A DNA stretch of 64,000 bases from Combretum micranthum (lineage: Eukaryota > Streptophyta > Magnoliopsida > Myrtales > Combretaceae), in contig JAMXBD010002768.1 of the NCBI GenBank assembly GCA_024138025.1, forward strand, positions 1 through 64,000, read 5' to 3'. Numbering within the stretch: position 1 is the stretch's first letter; each line of letters begins with the position of its first letter. Shown piece by piece: positions 24,901 to 37,000 of the stretch. The notes beneath the pieces are model-generated. The model was not told the DNA's origin. It searched no databases and saw only the letters and a list, made by a program, of their open reading frames with translations. The translations under genes and the position numbers were made by a program.

Positions 24901-27353
24901 TGGACCAGAAATTAAAACATTACAATTATGTATATCATAGGGAAATTGAAACATTGACAAAGAAGTATGTACAATGATAAAAAATAAGGAAAAGACTGAA
25001 CATAGTATTCCCACCAAGCAAGCAACCATTGTCAGTCTGCTTGTGCCTCCAAGCGAATCTTGCAACATGTATGTGAGTTTACTTTCCCTGAATGGGACAT
25101 GGATCTCATTGGCACTTAGTGCAGAAACAACCTTTTGTAAAGCATATAGAGACTTGTTAATTTTGTTATTCTCAACCAAACAGGGGCTGCCACCATCTTT
25201 CCTTCGCAGACACTCATAACCTGATTTCATCTAGGGTCAACTAAAGAGAACTCAATTGGGTCATAACATACACATGTTTCTGAATGAACAGGGAATTCCC
25301 GTACCTGTCATGTCAATCAAGTTCAGTTTTCCAAGAACACGAGCTTCTGATTTTCCTCTTGAAGTTAGTACATACATTGTTAAAACCTTATGGCTTCTTT
25401 GAGCAACTCCTGTTCCAGGCTTTTGGAGTGATTTACTGGAAATGCGATTGCTTGGATATAGCTTGTTGAAATCTGACAGGGACACAACTGGAACCTAAAT
25501 AACGTATCAACAATTTCATCAGAGTTTTTGTTGTTATTGTTAAAATAATAATAACAACCAGGAGTTTAAAAATTTTTTATTGCACCCAACAGTTATTCTA
25601 ATTACAAGTTTCTCTATTGCAATTTTACCATGGAAGCATGATAAAACTTGCCTGAGAAAGCCCTTTGAGCTGAACTCTGCCATGAGCATCTCTAAGTACA
25701 GATATAGGTGCATGATCTGCATTCAAGAGGTCATGAGCATGCTCTTGATATATCTCATAGAAAGATACTGTGACAGAGCATCCAAGTCTCTCTGCCCTGT
25801 CAAGGATGTCGTGGACTGCAAGTACAGCCAAACCCTGTTGCTCTTCAAAGCCCTTCAAAATGGAGATTATCTATGATAAGTAACTATGATTTCCTATGTT
25901 GAGCAATGAATGTTTAAATAGAAGAGCAGGTGAAAAATATTTAACCTGAATCATACACGTTTTTCCACTTCCTCGGGCACCAAATGCAATTAGACTAGCA
26001 TTGTGACCATCAAAAACTTCTGAAATAAGAGGCTTGATCTCTCGGAAAAAATTCTATCATTTCCTTGATCATGTTCATAGCAATAGTGCACTCCATAGGT
26101 CTCTTTCCTACAGCAAAACTAACAGAATCAAATCTCGTGTTTGTTTGCTGATCAAAGAAAACATAATGAAGAGATGTAAATCCCACATTATCATCAAGTA
26201 TTAAACCTTAATCATCTTCCACTAAGCACTTAACTTACACCCTGACAGTTAAAACAATACAAAAAGTGGAGTACCATTTGTTTCCTTGCCATCTCTAATG
26301 AATATCCACTTTCTGCACAAAACTGCCAAGGGAACAAAAGAAAAAAAGATTCTATATATCTTTGATCTAGGAAACTGTAACTGTCAAATTCTATTCTATT
26401 GCATGAAAAGCAATCATCAGAAGTGGAAATTTCCCATAAATACTTTTCCAGACAACTCATCCCATTCTTAAATATCAGAAGGACAAAATTTTGGCCCTTT
26501 AACAGCTAGTAAGCCTAACTAGCCACACGTATAACAGGAACGGTTCCTACCTGAAATTCGCTGATAATCTCTTAACTCATAATTCAACACTAAAATACAC
26601 CAAACTCAGCCTTATTATAATAGAAGTACTCAAAAGCCAACCATGCTCAACAGTAATCGAGCATATGAAATGCAACCCTAAAAAATTATGAATTTCATTC
26701 CTATAATTACATTCCAATTATAACTTTTTGAAATTCGGTAATACATAAGCTCATAAATCATAATTCAACACTCAAGATATACCGAAACCGGCCTAATTAC
26801 AAAACTACTCATAGCAAGCTACTCCACATCAATCATTGAGCATGCACACGCACACAGACCTAGTAGATATTAACTCCATTCCCTTAAAGAGACTGCAACC
26901 AAAATTCAGCCTTGCTTTCGAACAACGCAACCAACACGAAATAGCATATTAAATAGAGTCCAAGACACAACAGAATTACGAACTACCAGTAACAGCGATT
27001 TAGATAAGACTTAGTGACCTACCCAAGAATCAACTTTAAAATAACAAGATTCGAAATAAATTAAACTGGAAAACTTAATAAAAGGAAATAATTTTGAAAA
27101 ATTATGATAAATCAACTTAAATTCGATAGTGTTAAATCAAGTACCTAGCAGATTGATCTCCGAGAGTGAAAGTAACTGGCTCGGATGAGTCTCCATTAGG
27201 ATAATTAACGGAAATCCAAGGCTTTGTTTCGGATTCAATCTTCTCCTGATTCTTGAAAGCCCTGATTTTAGCTACTACTCGAATCTTTTGATTCGGTTTC
27301 GCGCAGGTAGTGGTTCTGTTCTCTTTGTTTGGATCCGAACACAGCGAAGCCAT
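21958..27353 (-). CDS. Kinesin-10 family motor protein, about 17 coding exons, one frameshift
   Basis: Predicted exons: 27145-27353, 25946-26107, 25652-25870, 25305-25494, 25015-25220, 24655-24899, 24530-24572, 24267-24320, 24105-24152, 23745-23792, 23470-23554, 23115-23389, 22970-23016, 22833-22854, 22691-22759, 22140-22178 and 21958-21984 (TAG). The product is about 662 residues. The start at 27353 opens MASLCSDPNKEN and is followed by KIRVVAKIRAF. Motor landmarks are P-loop GARGSGKT (113-120), a weakened switch I AQRSH (228-232; family SSRSH), LIDMTG (256-261; canonical DLAG) and FRESKLTYMLQDSLGG (304-319). The C-terminus (about 611-655) has a helix-hairpin-helix, LKGLKGIGEKRATYILELR, as in plant KIN-10B/C and animal KIF22, where it is a putative DNA-binding module. 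The intron between exons 3 and 4 is GC-AG. Exon 2 lacks one base in an A-run (26046-26051), breaking the frame before the P-loop; all other phases agree. Likely a microtubule motor in spindle or chromosome movement. Subfamily is inference. Confidence 0.85.
23740..24155 (-). repeat. Array of duplicated 48-bp exons inside the kinesin gene
   Basis: Three 48-bp segments align codon for codon: 24105-24152 (DEAPANVIKELATTEE), 23988-24035 (VISCSKTAYELEVVEE) and 23745-23792 (DIACSNTSKELTIVEE). Each is followed by a GTA donor. The first and third have CAG acceptors. The middle one has TG in place of AG at 24036-24037, so it is probably skipped or spliced at an internal AAG, leaving a 30-bp in-frame remnant. 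Between the second and third lie two 60-bp tandem units (about 23872-23931 and 23932-23990). The end of each resembles the exon/donor junction (ACAATTGT...), suggesting further decayed copies. Confidence 0.75.
25495..25651 (-). other. GC-AG intron in the kinesin gene
   Basis: The exon ending GGGCTTTCTCAG is followed by GCAAGT, the optimal context for a U2-type GC donor. The acceptor is ATTTAG. Joining there gives LKGLSQ|VPVVSLSDFNKLY in frame, as in other kinesin-10 motors. The nearest GT downstream would shift the frame. Confidence 0.8.
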
Positions 27354-27754
27354 GGAAGCTTCAAGAAATCCAGAAGAAGTGAGCGAAAGTAAGAGAGAGA
27401 GGATGGTTTGATGCAAAAATCGAGGAAGATTAGGGACTTTTTTGTTTTTTTTTTTAATTGATTGTAGTGAGGGGTTAAGAAGAAGAAGTAGCCGTTAGGT
27501 TTTTTCAAAATTCGATGCTTTTGGACGCTCCCTCGCAGTTCCATTCCATTCCATATGAGGTACGGCCTACGGATGCGACTCGTGGGCATTTTTGTCAAAG
27601 CACATGGATGTAGTAATGTTATTAAATTGCGTAGATATAGTAGGAAAAAAAAAACAGCAACTTTCAGATCTTTCTTTCTTTCTTCTTCTTCTCTTCTTTT
27701 TTTTTTTTTTTTTTTTTTGCCATTGATCTTTCTTTTTATTTAAAATGATAAATT

Positions 27755-27980
27755 GGCATGTTTGAATGGTTTATTTTTTATCTGTATTTATATTTGTATT
27801 AAAACGATATGTAAATATATCGGATTTGTACCTTTATTTTATTTAAATTTAATCTATTTAATTTTTTATGAGAATTATTATTTTTCTATAGGTATCTATT
27901 TTTTTTATAAACAATTTATTAAAAAAAAGTTTGAAAAAAAAGTGTATGTATCTACCAAAAAAAGCTTGCCAAACAGACCC
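27755..27980. mobile_element. Small MITE, family B, copy 1 (inverted orientation)
   Basis: The ends read GGCATGTTTGAATGG and, from the other side, GGGTCTGTTTGGCAAG. The interior matches the copies at 29908, 37603 and 42378: AAAACGATATGT, ATGAGAATT, AATAAATTGT-type segments and runs of A/T. It lacks a coding region. Confidence 0.65.
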
Positions 27981-28411
27981 ATTAATTTAATATAAGAGTA
28001 AGACTTTTCATAATGCATGATAATAAATATTAAAAGAAAAAAAAAATATTTGTATATAGAATTTCTCCCAAATTTTTATCAATCACTGTTCATAATAAAT
28101 AAATTCAAAAGTAAGATCTAAGCATATCACTTTTTATACAGATTTATCCATTTGTTGTTATATAAATACTAATTATATAAAATTAATTGCATAAATACCA
28201 TTAATCAACAACATAGAATTTTGCCTTTTTTTTTTAATATGTGGCATGGACAACGTTCAAATTAGCAAATTGCCAACTCCTTTGATTTCGAATGAATTGC
28301 ATCTCTTATTTAAGTTATTAATATTATGCACTTTCTATTGGGATAAGGAAAAAAACAATAACATTTTAAAGAAATTATACAATTATACTATAGTAAAAAT
28401 AATCTCTCACA

Positions 28412-28577
28412 TAGGTAAGTTGAACTCGTCTTTTGAAGAGATGAAATCATTTTAGCTATAGTGATCTTATCTTTTCAAGAGACGAGTTCCTTTATTTACA
28501 CTTACCCCGTCTCTTAAAGAAACGAGTCAGTCATTTACAATCTTATCTTTTCAAGAGATAAGTTCAACTTACCTATT
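28412..28577. repeat. Inverted repeat with internal GACGAG-type repeats
   Basis: The left arm TAGGTAAGTTGAACTCGTC (28412 on) is closely complementary to the right arm ending GATAAGTTCAACTTACCTA (to about 28577). Between them the motif CTTTTCAAGAGA followed by GACGAG or GATAAG recurs. The whole can fold as a hairpin of about 165 bp. It could be a tiny foldback element. No target duplication was identified. Confidence 0.6.
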
Positions 28578-29907
28578 TTGGGTATTATTTTTGGCCCAAC
28601 AGGATTTATATAATTTTTTTTAGAAAGTTATTATTTTTTCTTCCTTATCTCATTTGTATTGGCATAACTTTATTTTATAAATTCGTAAACATATTTTATT
28701 ATATAGTATTCCATGTCGTCCTATCTAATTAGTGTCTCCTCAATAATCATTTTTTTCTTGATCCATGTCCATTTTTATTTGCGCCTTTAAACATTTTTAA
28801 ATAAATTTTATTAATTAGCAATCCATACGATATAAATTTATTTATATTTATTTATAACTTACCTATAATTATCATATTGAATTGTATAGAATCAAATACA
28901 ACATGATAAATGCCTGGCTTTTGTCTAGGTGTAAAAGCAAAGAGGAGAGAAAGAAAGTTAAAGATATTAAATATAGAGGTGAAAGAGTATTGGTCTTTTT
29001 GTTATGTTTTATAGATAATATGGAAGGAAAGTGAATCTACCTTTTCTATGTAAATTTCAAATATTTTCCTTTTGTCAGTTAAAGTGAACAGATAGACCGT
29101 TATAATTTTATCTTATGGTAAAAAAATCACACTTTGACAAACTAAATAGCAGTTTGTTCGAAAAGAAAAATTCTAAATAAAATATAATTATACAACTCTC
29201 GAAATACAAATACCTCCCTCATAGTAAAAAGCTATCATGCATAGGGCATCTTTTATGGTTTCCAAATTCAAATAAAATGATTTGTTTACTTTGTAATACA
29301 TGGAGATTTTATATATTTTACAATATCACTCATTGTTTTCTTGCTAAACAAGGAAATAAGAAAGCAAAACCGGTCCAGTTAAGGCTCCAACAGATCAATC
29401 ACTCACTAATTCGCATCAATTTTAAACGAAAAGGTTATTATATATGGGCTTGATCATAACTCGGTTTATAATCAAACCAGATGGTCGGGTTGTAACGTCT
29501 AAGATCTAAGCCATACACCTATGTTTGGACCCGCCAAGTCCCATGAATTAGGAATGCCCAAGATCCATGAATACGAGGTTATACTAATTTTCATTATAAC
29601 TTAACTGAAAACAAGTTTAACAAATTCTGCAGTTTGTAAACATGACTAGGTCCTTTTTGACCTTTTTATTTGTTAAATTCACTTGGGCATGTTTCATGCC
29701 CTAACCAAAAATGAAAAATAACAATTGAAAAAGAAAAAATCAACTATGAATTCAACAATCTCTACGTATAAATTAGGCCTTGCTTTGTTCTTATTCACGT
29801 TTAACATAGACACAGAATATATCATACAGCATTTTCTTAAAAGAGTGTCAAAATTGTTCTCCTCCTTTAATATATCTGGTATATCAATATTTTTCACACA
29901 TTATTAA

Positions 29908-30111
29908 GTCTGTTTAAATAGCTTTTTTCAGTAGATATAAACACTTTTTTCAAACTTTTTTCTAATAAACTATTTATCTAGAGATAAAACATAGTTGACA
30001 GTTCTCATTAAAAGATTAAATATAAATAAAAAATAAAGACAAATAAATATATTTATACATATCATTTTAATAGAAAAAAAATATAGATAAAAAACAAACA
30101 ATCCAAACAGT
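29908..30111. mobile_element. Small MITE, family B, copy 2
   Basis: It starts GTCTGTTTAAATAGC and ends AACAATCCAAACAG, giving short inverted termini. Internal segments such as CAGTAGATATAAACAC, GACAGTTCTCATTAAAAGAT and ATATCATTTTAATA match the copies at 37603 and 42378. Confidence 0.65.
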
Positions 30112-31055
30112 ATATTCTACAACCGATCTATAATGCCCATGTTGCAATAACTGTTGACATCTCTTTTTGGGCTGATATTTATATTGCTCGTCTTTGAATC
30201 CTGAACAATATAAGAGGGAGAGTGGCATCAAGTATGACGTAGAGGTCAAGAATTAGCAAAAGAAGATAGCAATTACTTTAATGTAAAATTGATTTCACTT
30301 TTGATGCTACAAGATAGTTGTAATTCATAATTAAATATGTATCACAATCATTATTTTAATCTCAACCAAAGATGCTACTTGCCGGATAGGTATGAATTCC
30401 CTCCTTAATCTTTATCTTGCATGAATCTTCATTTTTAGAGTAGACCAATTAGCGACGCAATTAGAAAAACTTTTCCACTCCTAACAATTACGAAAGAAGG
30501 GGATCTTAGCTTAACGATATTAAATTCTAACCATAACCGTACGGATCATAATTCCAAAAGCTTATTTGGGCGTCTTGGCACCCTAAGGAAAAGAAGAGGA
30601 ACCCACTATGCCTTCATAAGCTCTGGCTAAATTTGTAAAGTCAACTTCGGAAGGAAAACTAAATTCAGGATTCCTCCATCATTTGAATGAAGGTCCCCTT
30701 CAACTTTGTCCAATCGCTCGGTACCAATGAGACCAATGATTTGCTATCTCACTAAATAATCTTGTGCTTGTAACTAGTGACCATAGAGATAATCAATGTT
30801 AAAATCACCATTTTAACCTTCCAGAAAATTTGTGGATTCTCCAGAATTCGTCTATAAGACATACCTAACACTAACAAGATGGAAAAACTACGAGTTATCA
30901 ACAATCCGCTTTCAGCGTTTCACACAGGCATCAGATATTCCCTGCGTTAATACTACGATCCTCTTCATCCAAACACGGCACTACCTGATAACTAGTATCA
31001 TGAAATGGATGCTGCTATTTCTCATTAACTGACTTGTAAAATTTTTTGTAGGCTT

Positions 31056-34000
31056 TTACAACAAGTAGAACTGTGAATACAAATAATCACGAATCTTGTA
31101 ATAATCCTCACATAAGGGTCCTTCTAGGACAATCTGCTGTGTACCAGATAAGCCACCCTACAAATGGAACCAAAAAAAGGGACGATCAACAAAATAATCT
31201 TAAGATAAAGAGATCCTGCTTGAATCTTTGTCAAAGTACAACAGAGAAGATTAAACAACTGACCTTTTGGGTTGCATCACCAACCTTACGTAATGTCACA
31301 TAATCGCCACAGCGCAAGGCTCCACTAGCAAATTCCACCTGTATAAATCATGACATCAAGCTGAATTGTAATCCAACTAGTTGGCCCATGATAAGTGGTA
31401 AAATATGATTTTGAGTGCCACTTTTAAGAAACAAATAAATGATCCAATCTGAATGCGCACTACAAGTGTGTACCTGTACACCCTTGCTGGCTAAAAACTG
31501 CTTGAAATCTGCCATTTTCAAGTCGCCAACAAGAACTGACTTATGAGGTGGAGCTGCAGTAGAGAGGGGAAGCAATGATAGCATATCATTCTCTGTCTTT
31601 CCAACTTCAGCATCAACCCATGCTATTTCATAATCTCCAAGCTGAAATTTCCATAAAAGAAATGCCAATTAAAAAATAAGAAAAGGGCTTGCAAGCATAA
31701 CTAATGGTTCCCTAAGATGCTTACCTTTTTAAAAATTACGTTACTCATGAGCTTCTCAGACAGTTGCACCTTCAATTCACAGATCAAACAAATATCAGAA
31801 ACTTATATTGTTAGCCAAAAGAATGTCAATAAATTATGTGTGGGATAAACTTAGCAATTCTATTGGTTTTTAGAAGTAGATAGGCAGCCTCATTTAAAAA
31901 ATATCACCTTGTAAGCACATAAATCTGAAGTGACATCAATCGTTTCTTCTATTTGTGGAGCATAAACATGAGGACAAACATGCTTCAAACAATGTTGCTT
32001 CAAATGTTCAGTGGCCTCTGCTGATCCCCGTACCAAAACCTTCAAAGAAATGTAAAGCAACATAATGGTAATGCAGTGCCCATTGATGCATAAAACCACA
32101 CATAGGTGTCAACAGTAAATGGACAAGGAAAGGAACTAAACCAAGTATCGATCAATTTAAAGTTTATTCCAAAATCATTTTGTTCCAGTCGCTCCAAGGA
32201 GCCCAATATAGCAATTTAGGACCACATGGTCCCAAGATGTGTCACATAGTTCCAACTCAATCAGGTTGAAGTAAAGTAGTGTTTTTTCCCACAATTTATA
32301 TATAAATATTTTAAATCAAAGGTCAATTAATGTTAGAAACTAAGACGTGCTAGAAGCCATTGACAGATAAAGAATAAATATTCAACAAAGCATAATAACT
32401 GCTCAGCAAAGCTATACTCATACAAGCTTTGGGGAGCCACATGAGCAAGAATTGATTTGATTGCTCGACTGTCAGCACGACCTTCAAAATCCATATATGT
32501 CAAGGAACACTTGACTTGCACCTGAAATTGTAAGCAACAAATCATGCAGGCCATAGATTATCAAAGTTAGAGAATAATCAAAAAGAAATAAATAAAATAA
32601 ATAAAGAACGAAATTGCTAATGACTAGAATTATCGAGATACAGGAATTATCTCCCTATATAAGTCAAAAGATTGTAAGCCAGTCAAACACTAATAACCAT
32701 ATATATACAAACAACATATGTATTTTAAGTTCCCGCATTCTCCATTAAAGTCAAGCAAAGAATACTGAATTTTTTATATGTTATATTCCTATTGGTTATA
32801 CTTCAATGATTTTATATAATATAAGAAAAAGTGGGCCAGAATACTCACGGTGAGTTCACTTGATACAACTTTGGATGGCTTTATATCAAGGACCATACTA
32901 ACAGTGCCTTCATCCAATTTTCCATCCATATTTGTACCCACCTGAAAACACAGATAATCTGTAAGCTGAGAACAAATAAAAAATATTATATATGAAGCAT
33001 TACTTCAATGCTAATCCAACTTCCAAGTATTATGCATATAACAAGAGAATGATCATAGAATTGGTCAAGAACAAGGAAAATATGACTGAATTAGAGTATC
33101 ATATCATGCGTCAAATTTTCTACAAAAAACCCCCACTCATTTTTGCTCCATGATAAGATATTGCACAATCTTAGATTAAGGGGTGCAATTCTAGCACCTT
33201 ATTTGCTCTTCTCTTACTCAATAAGGAAGGTCATACTTTCTTCCAAAAGGAAGAAAGGTATCTGAGAATGAGCGGCCAATCAATCTTAGATAGGACAATC
33301 TTAGACTAAGGGTTGCAATTCTAGCACCTTATTTGCTCTTCTCATACTTAATAAGGAAGGCCATACTTTCTTCCAAAAGGTATCTGAGAATGAAAGGCCA
33401 ATCAATCTTGGATAGCATAATCTTAGACTAACAGTCTGTTCACTTAATATGAATAGCTATTCACTTGAAAGAGATAACGATTCATAATAAATTGCTCTTA
33501 CGTAAAATGATAAATAGCAATTCATTTCTCCATCCCATATATTGTCATTCAATGGTTTATTTTTCAACTTTGTTATAAACAACCATCTTGAAAATATCAC
33601 ATGTACATAATTCTCTCTGTAATAGATATAGGAGCATTATAGATATTTCATCTTTTACTTTAATAATTACTTGTTTTACTTTTTACATCAAGTGAACATT
33701 ATAATAGTCATTACAATCCTATCATATTCACTTTAAATTGAAATTTCATTCCTCCATTATTCCTTACAGCGAAGTGAACAGGCCGTAAGGGATACAATTC
33801 TAGCACCTTCTTTGCTCTTCTCATACCAAATAAGGAAGATCATATTTTATTCCAAAAGATATTTGAGAATGAACTGCCAATCAATCTAGATAGCATCCGA
33901 TGTTCAATCAGTTGATAGATCCAGAAAAATGGCGAGGCAAACTAGGATAGGATCAACATATTTTCATGTATATAATTAGTTAAAGAAGTCAATCACTCTT

Positions 34001-37000
34001 GGATTCTATCCAAAAATACAGATAAAAGCATTGCACATTGAGCTGCATTTCCAAAAGGCCCTGACTGAATTCTTCCAAAGCATCAAAAATCACAAGATTA
34101 TGATATGTGGGAAAGAAAGAGAATGGCAAATAACAGGAGTATAGGATACAAAAATTAGAGAGAGAGAGAGAGAGAGATGAATATCAAGATTTTTAAGTAT
34201 TTGCAGTGGGTGAAAGACCCCACTTAAAGTAAGCAAGCGAATTCCCCTAACCAAATTAACACCTTTTCCAACTATGATTCCTCCAATTACAACTGACACT
34301 GCCAGCTCAACTACTTAAGCAATTATTTTGCTAACAATTGACCAATAAGTATTCGACTGATTTTCCAGGGCAGGATCTGCTCTGCACCCAGGCATGGGCT
34401 CAACAACAAAGCCTGATAGTTAGAAGATCACTTGGATTAGTATGATGACTCAACCACAAGGGAGCATATTAGAAAAGGAAGTGATGATATACCAATAACT
34501 AGCACCTAAAACTAAGTAGGAATAATTGCCACAATGCACATACTATCAAAATTAGAAGAGATCTTGCAACTTGTACATCTATTTCCCATGTAAATTGAGA
34601 AAGGATAAGTACAAAGAATCACCTAGACACCTAAATTTTTAGTAGAGTAGCTTTTCAAGAAGCCAATATCTTGGACATAGTATAATTAACCATTTGTGGT
34701 TGCTTTTGAATTTCACTGGAATGTGCAATTCCCAGCATTTAAGAATTCCAAGAATTATGATGCCTTAATGGACTTCATTGCATCTGCCATTCCAAACAAA
34801 CTGTGCAGGACAAGTTGAGGCTCCAGGAATTATCCATTTAGACTTCATCCTTTGCTCCCCCATAAAACCATCCAAGATTTTACAAGAAATATGCATTTGA
34901 GGTGTTGAGACTAATCCAGTGAAGTTTCACCAAGGACTTCCAATTTGAGGGAGATTAGGTAGCCAACAGCGAAGTAAAAAGGTCCAGATTTCATTTGGAT
35001 TCCCAAAGTGAAATCATGTAGTAGCTTTTCCCATTAACAATGCATTAAACTTCTGAGTTGGGCGATCAAATCTTTGCAAGTATGCATCACATTGAAGGTG
35101 AATCTCTTGCATCAAGCTCCAATACCCAATTGATCCATGGAAGAGGAAGACAGCATGAAATAGGAGCAACAGTGACATTGAGAGAGAGACCGCCAGAAGG
35201 TGGTGGGGGAGGGGAGGAGAATGTCAAAATGGTTCATAGGTAGAAGATTACTAAATAAATACTTATAGCCCTTAAGGGGAACATTATATAGTTCTGATAG
35301 GATTGCGCGTAAATATATCAATAATTTTAGCATAACTTGCAAAAATACCAGCTTACGTTATACCATTTTCCACAACTATGAGGTAAATTATGTACAGAAT
35401 GCAATTTCTTTTCTTTTTCTTTTGTGGGGTCAACATCTACTGGACATAATTGAATCTCCCTAAATTTAGCTATCTTCAGGGTCACTATAGCCTTTGTCAA
35501 TCATGGGGAGCATATCCTTAATCACACGTAAGGATGAAAAAGCTTAGGGAGAACGCATAATCCAAGCACAGACAACCTGATTAAGAGCTGAACAAAGAAT
35601 CCGTTCTGTCACTAATAATGATAATAGCTTAAATAATCCATGCTCTTGCTATCCTAATAAGAAGAGGTGCCTTTTAACTTACCTATTAATTTACACCTGA
35701 ATTACCTCTGGAAAAGGTAATCTGATGTACCTTCTTTGATTTTGATGCTGGGTTGGATGAGTAGGGAAGAATTGAGAGGGAACATTTTGGCAGATGAAAA
35801 AGCAGAGAAAATGGCTCCAAATTTGTAACTCTTCTGCATTATTCTTACTCCTGGTCATTGTAATCCCTCTTACAAAAACCTTTGCACATAAAACAACTGA
35901 AACACTAACATTGTGCCTATATTTACATAATCTTCAATCAACCAGATCCAAAGGCCTCAACTATATTCAGACATATGAACAACGACAATAGCATCCATAA
36001 AAAATTTCAAAAAATGCAAAAAAAGACCGGTCATTTTTCTTTTCTTAGGAAAAAGACTCAAAATCTTCTTAGCATAAAACTTACATTCATTGCCATTTGG
36101 TCCATGTCATCATCCTTGATTACATAATCATCAGGGTTAATGACTTCACCAAAATCGTCCCATTCTGATGCATTTTCAAAGAAAGGAAACATGGGCGCAG
36201 CAGCATTTGCAGGTGGAACAAATCCATCAATAAAGATATCACGATATCGACCACCATATGGACCAGTCACTGCAAAGTAAGAACGGAGACAATAAAAATG
36301 ATAAACTGTTAGGTCGTAATGCATGCACGCCCAAGGGGGTATAAAATAAAGTATTTTTTGACATTGGTTGATATCAAATTTCACAGCAGGAGATGTTTCT
36401 CAATTCAGCCATATTAATAAGAACATTCAAAAGCAAATACAAGACTGCCTTAAGAGCCCTCTATATAGAAAGACGAAAATTGACCACACTATAAGAGCAG
36501 TTGAACAGAACTGATCACCTTCAATATGGGGAGATCCATGCAATAAAACAACAGTTACAATAATGAAATTTATTGAGACACTGAACTATGAAGCAACATG
36601 AGATATCAAAGGATACCATCAGACGGTTTGCCAACATCAATAACCATTGGGTCACCAAGATTTTCAGATGAACGAGCTACTTTGGACTCTTCTTCTTTGA
36701 TGATACTAGCTTTCAAAGCTTCTTCCTTTTTTATCCGATTTTGTTCTTCCTCATAAGCAATTAGCTCCTCCCCAACCAAAGGAACCCTCTTAGACATGGT
36801 AACTTTGACAGCTTTTGGAGGTGGATCTGCTTGCAGCATTCGAGCTAACGTGGCAAACTACAAGAATCCACATGATTAATATTAGACATAACTTTGTCCA
36901 CAAAAAACTCACCCAACTGGGTTTCTCAAGCAACACCATCCGTCCATGAAAAACTTAGGTATGTCATTATTCAGGTGATATGGTTCTTTTTCCTCCCTAT

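Larger units (their letters stand above)
27354..31055. other. Intergenic region between the kinesin 5' end and CPSF100 3' end
   Basis: About 3.7 kb of very AT-rich DNA with no credible coding region. It should hold the kinesin promoter (left part) and the CPSF100 terminator and 3' UTR (right part), but I see no clear TATA box. It contains a long T-run (about 27697-27718), two MITE copies (27755-27980 and 29908-30111) and a small inverted repeat (28412-28577). Confidence 0.7.

Noticed and set aside
24749..25876. Plus-strand open frames over the kinesin exons
   Set aside because: They are antisense shadows of the minus-strand motor exons, whose splice phases and motifs fit throughout.
30832..31303. 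Plus-strand frames near the CPSF100 3' end
   Set aside because: They overlap the CPSF100 last exons and 3' UTR on the opposite strand and show no domain.
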